Of a stretch of DNA of 64,000 nt, positions 60,839 through 64,000 are shown one piece after another. The DNA comes from Blastococcus sp. VKM Ac-2987. GTDB taxonomy: Bacteria > Actinomycetota > Actinomycetes > Mycobacteriales > Geodermatophilaceae. Each line of letters begins with the position of its first letter. The first letter of the stretch is position 1. The notes below the pieces were generated by a model, which was given only the letters and a program-made list of their open reading frames with translations, made no database searches and had not been told where the DNA came from. The DNA is taken from positions 620,001 through 684,000 of the forward strand of contig NZ_JAPVBG010000003.1 of assembly GCF_026967805.1 (NCBI RefSeq). The letters run 5' to 3'. The position numbers and the translations under genes are program-made.

Positions 60839-61810
60839 TCACCCCAGGTCGAGCGCGATCTTGTACTGGCCGGGCCGGGGCTGGACGGCCTGGGCGAACG
60901 CGGCCTGCACGTCGCCGACCGGGTGCACGTCGGTCACGTAGGCATCCCGGAGCGCCGGGTGCTCGGCGAGGTAGCTCCCGGCGTCCCGGAGCACCCGGCG
61001 CCGCTCCAGCGTGACCCCGGCACGCAGGACCAGGCTCTTCCGCAGGAACGTCAGCATGTCCAGCGGGTAGACCGGGTCGTCGGGGATGCCGAAGTAGAGC
61101 ACCTGCCCACCCGGGGCGGCGCACTGCAGGCAGTCCTCGAGCGTGGTCACCTGGTGGCCCACCGCCTCGACGACGGCGGAGGGGCGGTCGGCCTCGGCCA
61201 GGGTCGCCGCCCACATGGTGGCGGTCGCGGTGACGGTCTCGTCCACGCCGAAGGTCGCCGCGGCGGCGCTGCGGTCGACCCGGTCCACCCCGATGACGTG
61301 GCCCGCGCCGCGCGCCTTGAGCACGTGGCTGAACAGCAGCCCGATGGGCCCCTGGCCGATGACCGCGACCGTCCGGCCGCGCACGTCCCCGAGCTGCTCG
61401 ACGGCGTAGAGCACGCAGGCCAGCGGCTGCAGCATCACCGCGGTGGTCGGCGCCAGGGCGGTGTCGTAGCCGGCCAGCCCCTCGCCGTCGGTCACCACCA
61501 GCTCGGCCAGCCCGTCGAAGGACGACGCCCAGCCGACGACCAGGTCGCCCGCGGAGTGCGCCGGGTGCCGGCTGGCGACGACCTCGCCGACGACCTCGTG
61601 CAGCGGGAAGCCGGGCGCCGGTGACGTCGGTGTCCCGCGGCTGGCGGCGTGCGCGAACGGCAGGCCCTTGAAGTAGGGCAGGTCGCTGCCGCAGATGCCG
61701 CCGGCCCGCGGCGCGAGGAGCACCTGCCCGTCGGGGAGCTGGTCGGCGCGCGGTGCGTCGATCTCCACCTGTTCGAAGCTGAAGGGTCCGCGCAGCCGAT
61801 GGGCCCACAT
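60839..61810 (-). CDS. Zinc-type alcohol dehydrogenase-like protein
   Basis: A 323-residue medium-chain dehydrogenase. Catalytic domain: the zinc-site Cys in APRAGGICGSDLPYF (residue about 47) and the His-Glu in FPLHEVVGEVV. The structural zinc Cys set is missing. NAD fold: GRTVAVIGQGPIGLLFSHVLKARGAGHVIGVDR, then VVEAVGHQVTTLEDCLQCAAPGGQVLYFGIP and the DMLTFLRKSLVLRAG loop. It probably oxidises a sugar alcohol or related alcohol. The ATG at 61810 has GGAGA eight bases upstream. Confidence 0.88.
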   Translation of the reverse strand: MWAHRLRGPFSFEQVEIDAPRADQLPDGQVLLAPRAGGICGSDLPYFKGLPFAHAASRGTPTSPAPGFPLHEVVGEVVASRHPAHSAGDLVVGWASSFDGLAELVVTDGEGLAGYDTALAPTTAVMLQPLACVLYAVEQLGDVRGRTVAVIGQGPIGLLFSHVLKARGAGHVIGVDRVDRSAAAATFGVDETVTATATMWAATLAEADRPSAVVEAVGHQVTTLEDCLQCAAPGGQVLYFGIPDDPVYPLDMLTFLRKSLVLRAGVTLERRRVLRDAGSYLAEHPALRDAYVTDVHPVGDVQAAFAQAVQPRPGQYKIALDLG

Positions 61811-61848
61811 GTACGTCGTCTCCTGTCTCGCTGGTCCGCCGGCGCCGG

Positions 61849-62019
61849 TCAGGCCGGCTCGGGCACGCCGCCGGGGTCGCCGCCCGGGTCGTCCGGCGTC
61901 GCCTCGATGGGCGGGGGCGGGAGCGTCTCGGGGGTGTCGGGGAGCAGCTCGCCGGCGTCGTCGGGCACCGGCTGGTCCGGATCGAGTTCCGGGGTGGGCT
62001 CGGGCAGTGGTTCGACCAT
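61849..62019 (-). CDS. Small Pro/Asp-rich hypothetical protein
   Basis: A 56-residue ORF, starting MVEPLPEPTPELDPDQPVPD, made almost only of Pro, Glu, Asp, Thr and Gly. It is disordered, with no recognisable domain, and similar short acidic Pro-rich proteins are frequent in this family. The ribosome site is poor (CTCCCCGC before ATG). Expression from the patatin-side divergent region is possible. Only moderately supported. Confidence 0.45.
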   Translation of the reverse strand: MVEPLPEPTPELDPDQPVPDDAGELLPDTPETLPPPPIEATPDDPGGDPGGVPEPA

Positions 62020-62114
62020 GCGGGGAGTCAACCAGCGCGCGGTCGCCGGCGCAGCGCCTCCGGCGCCGCGTGGCACCCGGCCGGGCCCGCTGTGCGGGTT
62101 GGCACGATGTGCCC

Positions 62115-62990
62115 ATGGCGTCGACAGGAGGGCCGCCCGGGGGCGGCGGCACGGCATTCGTCCTCGGTGGTGGGGGAGTGCTGGGCGCGGCCGAGGTCGG
62201 CATGCTGCACGCCCTGTTCGAGCGCGGGATCCGCCCCGACCTCGTCGTGGGCACGTCCGTGGGCGCGATCAACGGGGCGCTGGTCGCCGCCGATCCCACG
62301 CCCGGCGGGGTGGAGCGGCTGCGCGGCGTGTGGGCGGAGCTCACCTCCCGCGGCGTGTTCGCCGGCTCGATGCTGTCCCGCGTCGGCACCCTGGTGCGCA
62401 CCCGCACGCACGTCCACGCGCGGGAGCCCCTGCGCGACCTGCTCACCGAGCACCTGCCGGTGCACACCTTCGGCGAGCTGCAGGTGCCCTTCCAGTGCGT
62501 GGCCGCCAGCATCGAGCGGGCCGCGGAGCACTGGTTCACCGACGGCGGGCTGGTCGACGCGGTGCTCGCCTCCTGCGCGGTGCCCGGCCTGCTGCCGCCG
62601 GTGGAGCTCGACGGCGAGCACTACCTCGACGGGGGGCTGGTGCACAGCATCCCGGTGGGCCGGGCGGTGGCGCTCGGGGCCGGCACGATCTACGTCCTGC
62701 ACGTCGGGCGGATCGACCGACCGCTGCGACCGCCGACCCGGCCGTGGGAGGTCGCGCTGGTCGCCTTCGAGATCGCCCGGCGGCACCGGTTCGCCGCCGA
62801 CCTGGCCGCGCTGCCCGACGGGGTGACGGTGCACGTGCTGCCCTCCGGCGAGCAGGCCGCGCCCTCGGCCGGTGACCTGCGAAGCCTGCGCTACCGCGAC
62901 TTCTCGGGGGTGACGGACCGGATCGACCGGGCCCACGCCGCCGCCGGCGCGCACCTGGACGGGTCCGGCCCGGCCGTCGGCGGGGCCTGA
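62115..62990 (+). CDS. Patatin-like phospholipase (RssA family)
   Basis: A 291-residue patatin-domain lipid hydrolase with a Ser-Asp dyad. The glycine-rich oxyanion loop is FVLGGGGVLGAAEVGML (about residues 14-30), the nucleophile elbow is VVGTSVGAINGAL (Ser about 52), and the acid is in EHYLDGGLVHSIPVG (Asp in DGG). The C-terminal part with RRHRFAADLAALPDGVTVHVLPSG matches actinobacterial relatives of RssA. It has no signal peptide. The next gene, an acyltransferase, starts one base after the stop, so the two are one operon that may remodel phospholipids. Confidence 0.92.
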   Translation: MASTGGPPGGGGTAFVLGGGGVLGAAEVGMLHALFERGIRPDLVVGTSVGAINGALVAADPTPGGVERLRGVWAELTSRGVFAGSMLSRVGTLVRTRTHVHAREPLRDLLTEHLPVHTFGELQVPFQCVAASIERAAEHWFTDGGLVDAVLASCAVPGLLPPVELDGEHYLDGGLVHSIPVGRAVALGAGTIYVLHVGRIDRPLRPPTRPWEVALVAFEIARRHRFAADLAALPDGVTVHVLPSGEQAAPSAGDLRSLRYRDFSGVTDRIDRAHAAAGAHLDGSGPAVGGA

Positions 62991-62991
62991 G

Positions 62992-64000
62992 GTGCTGCCA
63001 CCCCGCCGGGTGCGCCGGCTCACCGGGCCGCTGCTGGTGGCCGCGCTGGTGGCGGCGGTCGCCCTGCTGCCGGTCCTGGTGATCGGCGCGGCGGTCGTCT
63101 CCGCGTGGCTGCCGGGGCGCTGGCAGGCGCTCCGGCTGCTGTGCTTCACCCTGGTGTACCTGGCGCTGCAGGTCGTCGGGCTCGCGGCCGCCGGGGTGCT
63201 GTGGGTGCTCGCCGGCTTCGGCCGCCGCGCGCACACCGCGGGGTACCGGGCGGCCCACTACACCGTGCTGCGGCTGCTGCTCGACGTCCTGATGCGGGCG
63301 GCGCGGCGGCTGTTCGCGCTGCGGCTGGTCACCGACGGCGAGTCCTGGTCGCCGCTGGACGACGGCCGCCCCGGCTCGACGAACGCCATGGTGGTCCTCT
63401 CCCGGCACGCCGGCCCCGGTGACTCGTTCCTGCTGGTGCACACGCTCATGGACCGCGACCACCTGCGCCGGCCGCGGATCGTGCTCAAGGACGTGCTGCA
63501 GCTCGACCCGCTCCTCGACGTCTACCTCAACCGGCTGCCCAACCACTTCGTGACGGCGGGGGCCGGCGCGACGGAGGCGATCGCGGACCTCGCCCGGGAC
63601 CTGGGGGAGGAGGACGCGCTGCTGATCTTCCCGGAGGGCGCCAACGCCACCCCGCGCCGCCGGGTGCGGGCCATCCAGCGGCTGCGGGACCGGGGGCTGC
63701 TGCAGGCGGTGCGCCGCGCGGAGGCCATGCAGCACGTCCTGCCCCCGCGCCCGGCCGGGGTGGGAGCGGCGCTGCGGGCGGCGCCGCACGCCGACGTCGT
63801 CTTCGTCGCGCACACCGGGCTGGAGCACCTCAGCACGGTCCGGGACCTGTGGCGGCACCTCCCGACGGACAAGACCCTGCACCTGCGCTGGTGGTTCGTC
63901 CCCGCCGCCGAGGTGCCGCGCGGGGAGACCGAGCGCACCGAGTGGCTGTACCGGTGGTGGCAGACCATCGACGAGTGGGTCGACGTCACGCAGCGGCAGG
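62992..64000 (+). CDS. 1-acyl-glycerol-3-phosphate acyltransferase-like protein, partial
   Basis: The first 336 codons of a membrane acyltransferase running off the window. Two hydrophobic helices (RRLTGPLLVAALVAAVALLPVLVIGAAVVSAW and ALRLLCFTLVYLALQVVGLAAAGVLWVLAGF) precede the PlsC domain. The catalytic H-x4-D is in VVLSRHAGPGDSFLL (His about 129 and Asp about 134), and the phosphate/glycerol block is LLIFPEGANATPRRR. Later family blocks such as PRPAGVGAALRAAP follow. Its start, GTG at 62992, is one base after the patatin gene's stop, so the genes are cotranscribed. The likely role is phosphatidic acid synthesis or lipid remodelling. Confidence 0.85.
   Translation, partial: MLPPRRVRRLTGPLLVAALVAAVALLPVLVIGAAVVSAWLPGRWQALRLLCFTLVYLALQVVGLAAAGVLWVLAGFGRRAHTAGYRAAHYTVLRLLLDVLMRAARRLFALRLVTDGESWSPLDDGRPGSTNAMVVLSRHAGPGDSFLLVHTLMDRDHLRRPRIVLKDVLQLDPLLDVYLNRLPNHFVTAGAGATEAIADLARDLGEEDALLIFPEGANATPRRRVRAIQRLRDRGLLQAVRRAEAMQHVLPPRPAGVGAALRAAPHADVVFVAHTGLEHLSTVRDLWRHLPTDKTLHLRWWFVPAAEVPRGETERTEWLYRWWQTIDEWVDVTQRQ

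Overview
The window is 64 kb of chromosome from a very high-GC actinobacterium. Geodermatophilaceae (Blastococcus, Geodermatophilus or Modestobacter-like) is the best guess. The evidence is the codon use (nearly every third position G or C), the frequent GTG starts, a WhiB regulator, a DivIVA-like coiled-coil protein, a c-di-AMP riboswitch in front of a cell-wall hydrolase, and above all a selenoprotein-family gene with an in-frame UAG at its selenocysteine site, a recoding reported for this family. I see no tRNA, rRNA, CRISPR, insertion sequence or prophage. The region reads as core and accessory chromosome, about 90% coding, with genes on both strands and short operons.

Layout. 1-4.4 kb: the end of cobN, two small membrane proteins, and a zinc-scavenging pair (aztD, aztC) behind a Zur-type operator. 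4.6-13 kb: SRPBCC protein, membrane proteins, a His-rich secreted protein, hydrolase, P-loop kinase, LLM flavin oxidoreductase, ATP-dependent DNA ligase and CitE-like lyase, ending in a truncated acetokinase gene. 13-14.7 kb: a flavin/F420-type PNPOx protein and a tandem universal stress protein, divergent, each with a DosR-like box. 14.8-20.3 kb: GH13 glucosidase, a trans-acting enoyl-reductase-like protein, an HhH protein and a PolA-type polymerase. 20.3-21.8 kb: promoter, c-di-AMP riboswitch and peptidoglycan hydrolase. 22-32.7 kb: Ser/Thr kinase, quinone reductase, SelO, TesB thioesterase, WhiB, TRIC channel, DoxX, an SUV3-like helicase and MscS. 32.8-35.6 kb: TetR-MMPL operon with tandem operators. 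35.7-41.8 kb: stress protein, UPF0303, lipoprotein deacetylase, acyl-CoA ligase plus phosphotriesterase-like pair, DivIVA-like protein.

41.8-43.7 kb is the most interesting part. A thioredoxin-fold fusion protein overlaps, by an ATGA junction, a UGSC-family gene whose motif is written TAG-GGC-TCC-TGC. The frame stays open and family-like for another 80 codons, and a 7-bp hairpin with a GU-containing loop begins 12 nt after the TAG. I read this as a UAG-encoded selenocysteine. The same gene ends at a second TAG that is a true stop.

43.8-64 kb: YihY/BrkB protein, a CACHE-GGDEF cyclase whose start codon and Shine-Dalgarno are buried in a 15-bp stem with a 10-codon leader ORF, DUF2252, gamma-glutamyltransferase, siderophore-interacting protein, a second TesB, phosphofructokinase, crotonase, TSUP transporter, serA, a four-gene minus-strand run (asparaginase, deacetylase, two uncharacterised proteins), AhpD-like and SMP-30-like enzymes, a zinc-type dehydrogenase, a patatin-like protein, and the start of an acyltransferase that runs off the window.
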